DNA of 64,000 bases, taken from positions 2,170,001-2,234,000 of the forward strand of contig OZ244921.1 of assembly GCA_965221755.1 (NCBI GenBank), in the 5' to 3' direction. Of the stretch, positions 50,912-59,087 are shown in pieces; position 1 is the stretch's first letter; every line of letters begins with the position of its first letter. Both the position numbers and the translations under genes were made by a program. This DNA is from Azophilus sp965221755 (lineage in GTDB: Bacteria > Pseudomonadota > Gammaproteobacteria > Pseudomonadales > Azotimanducaceae). The notes beneath the pieces were generated by a model, which saw only the letters and a list, made by a program, of their open reading frames with translations, was not told the origin of the DNA and searched no databases.

Positions 50912-52219
50912 TCAGACCTCCAGCCCCGCGTTGCGGACCAGCGGCCGGGAGAACAGGCCCGCCAAGTCCCCGGCCTGCTCGTAGCCGTGGACCGGTGAGA
51001 ACACCAGTTCGATGGACCACTTGGTGGTGAATCCCTCCGCTTCGAGCGGATTGGCCAGCCCCATGCCGCACACCACCAAGTCGGGCCGGCTGGCGCGGCA
51101 CCGGTCGAGCTGCCGCTCCACGTCCTGCCCTTCGCTGAGTTGGGTGCCGGCCGGCAGGCGTTCGAGTTCCGCCGCCAGATGCTGCTTGTGAATGTGGGGC
51201 GAGCCGACCTCGACGAGCCCCATGGACAGCTCCCGGGCGAGGAATCTCGCCAGCGGCACCTCGAGTTGGGAGTCCGGGAAGAAGAACACGCGCTTGCCGG
51301 CCAGCAGTTCCCGGTGCCGGCCCAGGGACTGCTCGGCGCGGCGCCGGGCGGGCGCGGTGGCCTCCATGACCTTGGCCGACGGGCAGTTCCAGACGGATGC
51401 GCCGGCGACGAGCCAGTCGGTCGTCCCTTCGCAGCCCAAGGGGAAGGGCGCCGCCAGCCGCCGCGCGCCGCGGTCCTCAAGCGCTTGGGCGGTGTCGGCG
51501 AGGAAGGGCTGCGCCAGCAGGAAACGGGTTTGCGCCCCCACCGGCGGCAGGCGGGTGGCCGACCTTGGCGGCAGCATCCTGACCGGGCCGAGTTCGAGCT
51601 GGTCAAAGATGCGCTTGAACTGCTCCTCCACGGGCTCGGGCAGGGCGCCGACGATCAGCAGGTTCGGCTGGGCGCCGCGGGGTTCGGGCGGCAGTTCCGG
51701 CACCAGCGAAGCCAAGCAGGCGTCCTCGCCTTGGGTGAACGTGGTTTCGATGCCGCTGCCCGAGTAGTTCAGCACCCGGACGCCCGGCGGCAGTTCGCGG
51801 GAGAGCCGCTGCGCGCTGCGCGACAGGTCCAGCTTGATGACTTCCGAGGGGCAGGAGCCGACCAGGAACAGCAGTTTGATGTCCGGCCGCCGCTGCAGCA
51901 GTTCGCGCACCACGCGGTCCAGCTCGTCGTTCATGTCAGCCGCCCCGGCCAGATCGCGCTCCTCGATGATGGCCGTGGCGAAGCGCGGCTCGGCGAAGAT
52001 CATCACGCCGGCCGCCGACTGGATGAGATGGGCGCAGGTTCGGGAGCCGACCACCAGGAAAAAGGCGTCTTGAATCTTGCGGTGCAGCCAAACGATGCCG
52101 GTCAGCCCGCAGAAAACCTCCCGCTGGCCCCGCTGCTTCAAGATCTCCCCTTGCGGCAACGGGGCATCGTCGCATCCGGCGGCGGGAATCAGAACGGCCT
52201 TGGGCGTCGCTTGCGTCAT
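50912..52219 (-). CDS. bchN: Light-independent protochlorophyllide reductase subunit N
   Basis: NifD-like DPOR subunit of 435 residues. Iron-sulfur Cys lie in REVFCGLTGIVWLHRKI, VVGSRTCAHLIQSAAG and FLVGSCPSEVIKLDLSR. The C-terminal GYEQAGDLAGLFSRPLVRN is typical. Its ATG overlaps the bchF stop by four bases. Confidence 0.97.
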   Translation of the reverse strand: MTQATPKAVLIPAAGCDDAPLPQGEILKQRGQREVFCGLTGIVWLHRKIQDAFFLVVGSRTCAHLIQSAAGVMIFAEPRFATAIIEERDLAGAADMNDELDRVVRELLQRRPDIKLLFLVGSCPSEVIKLDLSRSAQRLSRELPPGVRVLNYSGSGIETTFTQGEDACLASLVPELPPEPRGAQPNLLIVGALPEPVEEQFKRIFDQLELGPVRMLPPRSATRLPPVGAQTRFLLAQPFLADTAQALEDRGARRLAAPFPLGCEGTTDWLVAGASVWNCPSAKVMEATAPARRRAEQSLGRHRELLAGKRVFFFPDSQLEVPLARFLARELSMGLVEVGSPHIHKQHLAAELERLPAGTQLSEGQDVERQLDRCRASRPDLVVCGMGLANPLEAEGFTTKWSIELVFSPVHGYEQAGDLAGLFSRPLVRNAGLEV

Positions 52220-52752
52220 GCGGCGGGCAACCCCCCGCTCGGCCGCGCCGAATCCTCTGCGGCGCCGCGGCCCGAACCCGGATGGCGGCCGCCTTCCTTG
52301 CGGGCGGCCCGCAGCTTGAGCAGGAACTGCCCGGCGTTGATCGCATAGGCGACGTAGGCCGCCAGCGCCAGCAGCATCAGTTCCCTGACCGGCAGCAAGT
52401 CAAACAGCAGGCCGGCCAGGTACGCGGTGTGCAGGGCGAGCACGACCATGCTCACCACATCCTCCCAGAAGAATGCCGACGCGAAGAGATAGCGTCCAAA
52501 CACATCCTTTTCCCATATCGATCCGGTCACCATAATCGCGTAAAGCAGGAGCGTCTTCAAGACGATCGACGCGGTCGCCGCATCCTGGCCGGCGCCGGTG
52601 AGCAGATAGCGAACGACCAGGCAGGCGCTGACCACGCAGACCAGGAACTGGGCGGGCGCCAGCACGCCTTGGACCACCGTCCAGCGGGACGCATCGCGGC
52701 GCGCCCGCTGCTGCGCAGTGTACAGCGGCAACGGACGCCGGGCCGATGCCAT
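52216..52752 (-). CDS. bchF: 3-vinyl bacteriochlorophyllide hydratase
   Basis: Hydrates the C3 vinyl group on the way to the acetyl of bacteriochlorophyll a. It has 178 residues and about four membrane helices, with LYTAQQRARRDASRWTVVQG, APAQFLVCVVSACLV and SIWEKDVFGRYLFASAFFWEDVVS. ATG 52752 is used; upstream the frame is only a shadow. It begins bchFNBHLM, 32 bases after the end of the TonB-dependent receptor. Confidence 0.95.
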   Translation of the reverse strand: MASARRPLPLYTAQQRARRDASRWTVVQGVLAPAQFLVCVVSACLVVRYLLTGAGQDAATASIVLKTLLLYAIMVTGSIWEKDVFGRYLFASAFFWEDVVSMVVLALHTAYLAGLLFDLLPVRELMLLALAAYVAYAINAGQFLLKLRAARKEGGRHPGSGRGAAEDSARPSGGLPAA

Positions 52753-52784
52753 GCTGTCCCTGCCGCCCACCGTCCCCCCGACCC

Positions 52785-55421
52785 CTACAGGCTGTAGCTG
52801 ACCGTCATGCCCAAGGTCCGCCGGGCGCCCAGCCCGACGATGTAGCGGGTGAACTGGGCCAGCACGATCGTGTTGGCCACGTACTCCTGGTCGAAGACGT
52901 TGCGCCCCCAGAACGTGACGTCCCAGTTGTCGCTGCTCAGGTTGACGTTGGCGTTCGACAGCGTCCGGCCGCCGTTGTGCGCCAAGTTCAGCGGCGTTGC
53001 GTACATCCTGCTGCGGTAGTTGAAGTCGATGCGGGCGCCGAGCCGCCAGTCGCCGCCGAGGCTGCGGGCGTAGTTCAGGCCCCCGCCGAACTGCCACTTC
53101 GAGGTTCGCTCCACCTGATTGCCGTCCACTCGTCCATCGGCCGGGCAAACGCTGTCGTTGCAGCCCCAGGACGAGGCGCGCCCGGCCACCGCGCTTTGAT
53201 AGACGGCATCGCGGTACTCGGCGTCGCTGTAGGCCATGTGGTAGTCGAGCCAGACGCGCTCGGTGGCGATGAGCGATCCATCGATCTCCAAGCCGACGAC
53301 CCGGGCATCGCCGATGTTGCCGATCACGTTCGTTGCCCAAGCCTCCGGGCTGGATGCCGCTTCGGTCCCTTGGACGTCCTTCCAGTCGATGAAGTAGGCT
53401 GCGGCGTTGAGCGTCAGCCGGCCGTTGAAAAGCCGGTTCTTGCTGCCCAGCTCGTAGGTGACGTTGGTTTCCTCGTCGTATCTGGCCTGCTCCGGATTAA
53501 CGCTGGGATCCACCGGGTTGTAGCCTCCCCATTTGGCGCCCTTGGCGACCAGGGCGTAGGCCATGCTGCTTTCGGTCAAGGCCCACTCAAGTATGGCGCG
53601 CGGCGTGAACAGGGTGAATTGCTCGTCGTAGATCGAATCCACGTTCTCGGGCATCGGCACGCCGAACAGCCCGGTCAACTGCTCGAAGTGCTGCTCCTCC
53701 CAAGTGTATCGGCCCTCCAGGGCCAAGGTGAGCCGATCGGAGAGGCGCCATTCCAGGTCGCCAAAAACGGCGGTGACCTTGTCCTCGTACAGAACGTGGT
53801 TGCCAAGCGCGCGGTTGCCGGTGTCGAAGGGGCTGGGGATGCCGACGTGCAGGACGCCCGGCACGGCCTCAACCACCGCCACGTAGGTGCCCGCAAACGG
53901 ATTCTCCGCCTCCGGCGGGGGCCTGCCGCAGCTCTCCTCCCCGTTGCAGGGCGGCAGGAAGTGGAAGACGTTGACGTCCGAGTGGTCGTTGTCGGAGAAG
54001 TACGCGCCGGCCCGCAGGGTCAGCCCCTCGGTGCTGCGGGTCAGCCGGATTTCGTGGCTTCCCGCTTCGAGGTCTTCAAGCGGATTGGCGTTGATGAGGG
54101 TCGATTGAGCCGTCGCCCCAAAGCTGCCCGGCGGCCCCAACGCCCTGATGAACGGCGGCAACGGCGTTTCCTCAACCGGCAAGTGCGGCACCCTGGAGCC
54201 CAGCAGGCTGATGCGCCCCTCCGCCGCGCCGAAATTGACCGCCTCGTGATCGACGTGGCCGAACCGGTAGTCGAGGCCGAGCGAGTCGGTCAGGTCGTAG
54301 TGGACGTTGAACCGGGTGATTTTTGACTGGGCGTCCAAGGCCAGCGAACGCGGATCGACCGCAATGCGGCCGGACGTGTCCCCGAACCCGGCCGCTTCCA
54401 AGGCGGGGTCGGGCAAGTCGGGCGGCGCGCTCGGCAGCTTGCCGCAATACGAATGCGGCCCCACCGCCGGGAAGGGCGCGTTGTTGTCGAAGGTGGCCGT
54501 TTGGTTGCAGTTGGTGGCCAGCGGCGCGAGATAGGGGAAGCCGGGCGGCGGCCCCACCTCCAGGTTGTCGTAAAGGTAGCGGGCGCCGTTGATGTCGTAG
54601 AAGGGCTGGGGCTCGCGGATCGACTCGGTCCGGTAGTGGCTCAACTCCATTTCCAGGTCGTCGTTGGGCGACCACCGCAAGGTTGCGGAATGGTGCCGGT
54701 CGTCCCAGCCGCCGATCCGGTCGTCGGTGGAGCGGTCGCCCTCGGGGCCGCTGTCGGCAAACGGATGGTGGTTCCTGGTGTGGCCGTCGAACTCCGAGCG
54801 GCCGGCGGCGAGGCGCAGATGCAGCGCGCCCGGCGCCAAGGGCACGGAGACGCTGCCGCGCGCGTCGAATCGGCCCCCGTTGCCGTAGTTGGCGCTGACG
54901 TCCCCGGACAGCTCCTCGCTGGGACGGCGCGAGACGTAATTGACCACGCCGGCAAAGGCGCTGCGGCCGAACTGGGCATTCTGCGGCCCCTTGACCACTT
55001 CCACCCGCTGCAGGTTCATCAGCCCCGGATTGACCATGGATTGCCGCTGCAGGTAGATGCCGTCCAGGAACACCGCCGTGTTCTGGATGCGGGCGGTGGT
55101 GAAGGTCTGCCCCATGCCGCGGATGACCGCCGCGGTTGACAGCCCGGCGGTGACGAAGTTCTCGTAGATCAGCCCCGAGGTTTCCTGCGAGATGTCCTGC
55201 AAGTCCTGAAAGCTGCGCCGCCGCAACTCCTCGCCAGTGATTGCGCTGACGGACAGCGGCACCGCCTGCAGGGCATCCTCCCGCCTGCGGGCCGTGACGA
55301 TGACCTCCTCGACAATGCCCGAGTGGGAGATGCCGCTTGGCGCCGCCGCCAACGGCATTGCGCCGCCTGCGGCGAATGCCGCGGCCAAGCCGGTCAACAA
55401 GCTCTTTGACTTCAAGTTCAT
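52785..55421 (-). CDS. TonB-dependent outer-membrane receptor
   Basis: Active importer of iron complexes, cobalamin, sugars or other ligands. It has 878 residues: signal peptide (LLTGLAAAFAAGGAMPLAAA), a TonB box region VEEVIVTARRRED, a plug domain with LQDISQETSGL and RGMGQTFTTARIQN, and a 22-strand barrel ending in the aromatic-terminated ARRTLGMTVSYSL. It belongs to the broad Fe/OMR group; the ligand cannot be told. It is co-directional with and only 32 bases before bchF, so it may be the first gene of the photosynthesis run. ATG 55421 is used; the frame stays open through an upstream repeat. Confidence 0.93.
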   Translation of the reverse strand: MNLKSKSLLTGLAAAFAAGGAMPLAAAPSGISHSGIVEEVIVTARRREDALQAVPLSVSAITGEELRRRSFQDLQDISQETSGLIYENFVTAGLSTAAVIRGMGQTFTTARIQNTAVFLDGIYLQRQSMVNPGLMNLQRVEVVKGPQNAQFGRSAFAGVVNYVSRRPSEELSGDVSANYGNGGRFDARGSVSVPLAPGALHLRLAAGRSEFDGHTRNHHPFADSGPEGDRSTDDRIGGWDDRHHSATLRWSPNDDLEMELSHYRTESIREPQPFYDINGARYLYDNLEVGPPPGFPYLAPLATNCNQTATFDNNAPFPAVGPHSYCGKLPSAPPDLPDPALEAAGFGDTSGRIAVDPRSLALDAQSKITRFNVHYDLTDSLGLDYRFGHVDHEAVNFGAAEGRISLLGSRVPHLPVEETPLPPFIRALGPPGSFGATAQSTLINANPLEDLEAGSHEIRLTRSTEGLTLRAGAYFSDNDHSDVNVFHFLPPCNGEESCGRPPPEAENPFAGTYVAVVEAVPGVLHVGIPSPFDTGNRALGNHVLYEDKVTAVFGDLEWRLSDRLTLALEGRYTWEEQHFEQLTGLFGVPMPENVDSIYDEQFTLFTPRAILEWALTESSMAYALVAKGAKWGGYNPVDPSVNPEQARYDEETNVTYELGSKNRLFNGRLTLNAAAYFIDWKDVQGTEAASSPEAWATNVIGNIGDARVVGLEIDGSLIATERVWLDYHMAYSDAEYRDAVYQSAVAGRASSWGCNDSVCPADGRVDGNQVERTSKWQFGGGLNYARSLGGDWRLGARIDFNYRSRMYATPLNLAHNGGRTLSNANVNLSSDNWDVTFWGRNVFDQEYVANTIVLAQFTRYIVGLGARRTLGMTVSYSL

Positions 55422-55441
55422 TCCCGCCGATCTCAAGTGGC

Positions 55442-55470
55442 GTTCTACCTGAATCGACTCAATCTTGCAA
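55442..55470 (-). promoter_or_regulatory. Possible promoter of the receptor gene and bchF run
   Basis: Minus-strand TTGCAA (55470-55465), 17-base spacer, TAGAAC (55447-55442), about 20 bases before the receptor ATG. Both boxes match four of six consensus bases. Confidence 0.35.
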
Positions 55471-55504
55471 TTTCCCCTGCGCGCGCCCGTCAACGCAACG
55501 GCAT

Positions 55505-55600
55505 GTGCGGGCTCAGGGACATATCGGAATCCGGCCCATGCAACGGACGCGGAGTTTCGCGGTAAGCGAAACTCCAACGCGCCCGCTTCGCGGGCGCGCG
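55505..55600 (+). repeat. Composite palindromic element D
   Basis: Plus orientation, between divergent genes. Constant hairpin GGAGTTTCGC-GGTAA-GCGAAACTCC (55552-55576) and its own second hairpin CGCGCCCGC-TTC-GCGGGCGCG (55579-55599). Confidence 0.92.
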
Positions 55601-55653
55601 GCAACGACCGCGCTGCGATTTCATGTTAGTTTATTCGCCCTTGGGAAACGGGA

Positions 55654-56079
55654 ATGCCCATGCGGAACGTTGGCGACATTTTGCAGGAAAAGTCCGGGGA
55701 GGTCGTTTGGATCGGCCCGCTTGAGTCCGTGTTTGACGCGCTCAAGCTGATGAACGAGAAGAACGTCGGGTCCGTGGTGGTGCAGATCGACGGCTACTTG
55801 GTCGGCATACTGTCCGAACGGGATTACGTGCGCAAGGTCATTCTGGACATCCACGCCTCGCAGAGAACCAAGGTTTCGGAGGTGATGACCCGCGACGTGG
55901 TCACGGTGAAGCGCCAGGACACCGTCTTCCATTGCATCTCCCTCTCCCACAAGCATCACATCCGCCATCTGCCGGTCGTGGAGGAAGGCAAGGTCATTGG
56001 GATGATTTCCTTGCGGGATCTGTTCCTTGACATCATCGACCAGAAGGTCGGCGAAGTCCGCGAAGACGCTGGGCCTTAA
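55654..56079 (+). CDS. CBS-domain pair protein
   Basis: Protein of 141 residues made of two CBS motifs (about residues 10-62 and 75-132) that normally bind adenine nucleotides: GPLESVFDALKLMNEKNVGSV then LVGILSERDYVRKV, and VSEVMTRDVVTVKRQDTV then HLPVVEEGKVIGMISLRDL. Similar stand-alone proteins are regulatory; no partner is visible. The 3' end overlaps that of the convergent peroxidase gene by four bases. Confidence 0.9.
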   Translation: MPMRNVGDILQEKSGEVVWIGPLESVFDALKLMNEKNVGSVVVQIDGYLVGILSERDYVRKVILDIHASQRTKVSEVMTRDVVTVKRQDTVFHCISLSHKHHIRHLPVVEEGKVIGMISLRDLFLDIIDQKVGEVREDAGP

Positions 56080-57299
56080 GGAGCCTGCGGTCCGGGCGGC
56101 GCCAGCCACTCAGGGGCCGTGGCAAGCGGCCCGCCCAAGGTGTTCAGGAACGCCTCCAAGCGCTTGAGTTCGTAGGGCAGCAAGCCGAGCGGCTCGGTCT
56201 CGTTGTGGCCGACGATGGCGTCCCGCGCCCGGTTGTAGTGGTCCAGCGCCTCGGCCAACGTGCCCATCTGCCCGGCGTGCATGTACGGCGCGGTGCCCTC
56301 CAGATTGCGCAGCGACGGCGTCTTCTGCGCTGCGGCCAGATCATCCCCGGCGCGCATGAAGCGCAGTTCCGCGCAATCCTTGTGCGGGTCGTCGCTATGG
56401 GCGCTGAAGCAGTTGAACGGATCTTCGAGAATCAGGCGGACGCCTTCGGCGCGGCCCTTGTCCGGCAGGGCGCCAATGGCCGGCAGCACGCCGGTGTTGT
56501 GGAACTCGTGGTTGGTCAGCAGCGGCCCGTTGTGGCAGTTGATGCACTGCGCCTTGCCGATGAACAGCCGCAGCCCTTCGGCCTCTTGACGGGTGAACGT
56601 GGCGTCCGGGGCCTTTGCCCCATCCTCCCCCAAGCCGGCCGCGTAGCGGTCGAAGCGCGTTTCGCCGGGCATCAGCAAGCGCTCGTAGGCGGCGATCGCC
56701 TTGGCGATGTTGACGAACGCCGCAGTGACCGCCTCCTCCTGCGCGATGGCGGGCGTCTCGCCGGGCAACGGCGGCAGCGGCCCGAACAGCGCCTCGTAGG
56801 CGGCTCGGTAAATCGGGTCGTCGGCGATCAGGCGGATCGCTTGCGTCCGGCTCACGCCCTGCTCGATCGGGTTTTCCAATGGCGAGGTGGCCTGTCCCCA
56901 GAGGCTGTCCTGGCGGCCGTTCCAGAAAAGCCAAGGGCTGTAGGCGGCGCCGACCAGGCTCATCGTGTTGAAGGCGCCGATGGCGAGCCCCGCGCCTCGG
57001 GGCAGACCGTCCGTGAAGCGCCGGGCGGGCTGGTGGCAGGTGGCGCAGGAGACGGCGCCGTTGGCGCTCAGCCGCGCATCGAAGAACAGGCGTTGGCCAA
57101 GGCGCTGCGCGGCGGGATGGTCGGCGACGGCATTGCTGGGATCCCTCGGCAGGGGCGGCAGGGCGGCAAGGCTCAGGGATTGAACGGCCTTGCGCTCGGC
57201 GTCGCTCCAGGGCGCGGGCGGCGGCGCCTGCAGGTGCGTCGCGCCGGCCCCGGCCAAAGCCAGCAGCAGGACGATCAGTCCGGTCAATTGCTTGCCCAT
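56076..57299 (-). CDS. Di-heme cytochrome c peroxidase / MauG family protein
   Basis: Exported protein of 407 residues with two c-type heme sites, CATCH near residue 75 and CINCH near 232, in the two-domain layout of bacterial cytochrome c peroxidases and MauG. A signal peptide (LTGLIVLLLALAGAG) is present. Other family segments are RLFFDARLSANGAVSCATCH, FTDGLPRGAG and TPSLRNLEGTAPYMHAGQM. ATG 57299 gives a clean signal peptide. It lies 38 bases after the YtkA-like gene, with which it probably forms an operon. Confidence 0.92.
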   Translation of the reverse strand: MGKQLTGLIVLLLALAGAGATHLQAPPPAPWSDAERKAVQSLSLAALPPLPRDPSNAVADHPAAQRLGQRLFFDARLSANGAVSCATCHQPARRFTDGLPRGAGLAIGAFNTMSLVGAAYSPWLFWNGRQDSLWGQATSPLENPIEQGVSRTQAIRLIADDPIYRAAYEALFGPLPPLPGETPAIAQEEAVTAAFVNIAKAIAAYERLLMPGETRFDRYAAGLGEDGAKAPDATFTRQEAEGLRLFIGKAQCINCHNGPLLTNHEFHNTGVLPAIGALPDKGRAEGVRLILEDPFNCFSAHSDDPHKDCAELRFMRAGDDLAAAQKTPSLRNLEGTAPYMHAGQMGTLAEALDHYNRARDAIVGHNETEPLGLLPYELKRLEAFLNTLGGPLATAPEWLAPPGPQAP

Positions 57300-57337
57300 G
57301 GGCTTTTTGGCGGCGGCCGGCGGCAGTTGGTCGGCGA

Positions 57338-57763
57338 TCAGAGATCCAGCGGGATGGACAGGGCATCGTCCCCGGCGCCGGATTTCACGTTGAGCACCAC
57401 TTCCCAAGCGCCGCCCATGTGGAACTTCACGCCTTCTATTAGATAGCGCCCCTCGCCCAGATAGGCGGTGGCCCGCGGCGCGGTGGGCAGCCCGTGGTCG
57501 TGGGCGGGCATGCCGCCGGTGATGCCGAGGGTGGCGCCTTCCACCGGTTTGCCCTCGGCATCCGTCACCTGGGCGATCCAGGCATGGATGCGGTTGATCT
57601 CGATGGGCTGCAAAGTGGGCGCGTAGCTGATCCGGTAGCGGCCGAGCCGCGTCGGTTGGCTGCTGGCCGGATCCGGCATCGGCCAAGCCGCCTCAGCGAA
57701 GGCGGCGGCGGAGGGCTGGACGGCGAAAAGAGCAAGCAGAAGAACGGGCAGCAGGGCGTTCAT
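57338..57763 (-). CDS. Exported YtkA/FixH-like protein
   Basis: 141 residues with a signal peptide (LPVLLLALFAVQPSAAAFA) and a single immunoglobulin-like domain of the YtkA-like type: NRIHAWIAQVTDAEGKPVEGATLGITGGMPAHDHGL, then GRYLIEGVKFHMGGAWEVVL. His and Met in MPAHDHGL and KFHMGG could bind metal. The family is often found beside di-heme peroxidases, as here. Function is unknown. Confidence 0.8.
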   Translation of the reverse strand: MNALLPVLLLALFAVQPSAAAFAEAAWPMPDPASSQPTRLGRYRISYAPTLQPIEINRIHAWIAQVTDAEGKPVEGATLGITGGMPAHDHGLPTAPRATAYLGEGRYLIEGVKFHMGGAWEVVLNVKSGAGDDALSIPLDL

Positions 57764-57890
57764 GGCAGCGACAGTCTATCATGGCAGCCATCAGCAACCG
57801 GCGGGATTGGAGGCGTTGGCGCCGCCCGGCAATGCCGTGGCTGACCTGGGACGGCGACAACGGGATGAAGGGCCGGGTCGCTGCGGGACA

Positions 57891-59084
57891 TTAGGAATGC
57901 GCATCGGCCAGAAAGGTCACGCGGACGAACTGGCCGTTTTCGTCGTTGACCAACGTCGGCTCCGTGCCGTTGAACTCCAGCATGGCGCGCCGCATGACCG
58001 GCCAGCCTCGTCCCCTTCGCTCCATCAAGCCGGCAACCACCATGGCATGCGCCATCGACTCGTTTCGGGAACGCGGAAGGCTCCCGGCCCGAACGCTGTC
58101 CACCCGCATGTGGTTGGGAAGCGCGCCGGGGCTGGTGATGTCGATTCGATCCTCGAATGCCTCCAGCAGCACCGGCGAGCCGGTGATCGCATAGTCTCGA
58201 TGAATCACGGCGTTGACGAGGGCCTCACGCAACGCCAGCTCAGGAACGAAGGGAATGTCTCGGCGTTGAATGCCATGGTAGAACTCCTTGCTCCCCAGGC
58301 TCTTGACCCAAGCCATTGAGTGTTTGACCTGGTCTTCCAACCGCCCATTGACGCTGGCTACGCCCACCGCCTCAGAGGCGCGGTCCATGCCGGCATAGGC
58401 GGCGCACTGGATGAAGAAGTTGGCGGTTTGCGGATGGCCTTGCGGATCCCTCCCAAAGGCCATCAGCCCGTACAGTGTCGGGTGAAGCTTGGCGTCCATT
58501 CGGGTCAGTACGCCGGCGTTCTCCATGTCCGCCTCGATCGGCGGTTGCGGCACCGTTTCGACTTCAATGCCTTGGTCGCGCAGGAAGAGCCGGAAGGCGC
58601 GAAGATCGATGTCCTGTTCCGTGGCCGCGCGAATCACCTGCTCTTCGGTGAGCACGAAGCCGAAGTCGTTGAGGAGCGTCCGCAGCTCCGCTGGCGAGGG
58701 CTGCACGCTGCTTCGCTGGCGGCGAATCCAAAAGCGTCCGCCATAGTGCAGTGGTTCGAAACCGCGGGGCTGGCGAGGCACATCCACCCAGTGGACCCAA
58801 CCCTTCGGGTCTTCGTGCCTTCCGCAACGGGCGGACACAGGCACGCTGCAGCCGCTTTGCAGGAATTGGGTGAGCCGTTCCTGCACCCTTTCGGGGTCTT
58901 CCCGCACCCCGACGATCGATCCGGGATCCTCCACGCCCAGGACGATCAATCCGCCGACGCCGTTCCCCATCGCGCAGATCGCCCTGCCGACCGGGGACAA
59001 GTCGCCGAGTCCGCGCTTGAACTCCGTGCTTTCGTCTTCGCCAGCCTCAATTCGCCGCAGCACGTCAAGCCACTCCATGCCCAA
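57891..59084 (-). CDS. AlbA_2 / HATPase-domain protein (putative transcriptional regulator or helicase-like)
   Basis: 397 residues. The N-terminal AlbA_2 (Schlafen-type) nucleic-acid-binding domain shows EDESTEFKRGLGDLSPVGR and GNGVGGLIVLGVEDPGSIVGV; the C-terminal third holds a GHKL-type ATPase domain with the N-box ALREALVNAVIHRDYAITG and RIDITSPGALPNHM. Members are annotated as RecG-like or regulatory proteins and several occur in defence loci. It begins three bases after the PHP-ATPase gene, so they are one operon. Confidence 0.85.
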   Translation of the reverse strand: MGMEWLDVLRRIEAGEDESTEFKRGLGDLSPVGRAICAMGNGVGGLIVLGVEDPGSIVGVREDPERVQERLTQFLQSGCSVPVSARCGRHEDPKGWVHWVDVPRQPRGFEPLHYGGRFWIRRQRSSVQPSPAELRTLLNDFGFVLTEEQVIRAATEQDIDLRAFRLFLRDQGIEVETVPQPPIEADMENAGVLTRMDAKLHPTLYGLMAFGRDPQGHPQTANFFIQCAAYAGMDRASEAVGVASVNGRLEDQVKHSMAWVKSLGSKEFYHGIQRRDIPFVPELALREALVNAVIHRDYAITGSPVLLEAFEDRIDITSPGALPNHMRVDSVRAGSLPRSRNESMAHAMVVAGLMERRGRGWPVMRRAMLEFNGTEPTLVNDENGQFVRVTFLADAHS

Positions 59085-59087
59085 GCC

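Noticed and set aside
56076..57763. MbnP/MbnH-type copper pair
   Set aside because: The small protein is half the size of MbnP and matches a YtkA-like domain instead; only the peroxidase part is similar.
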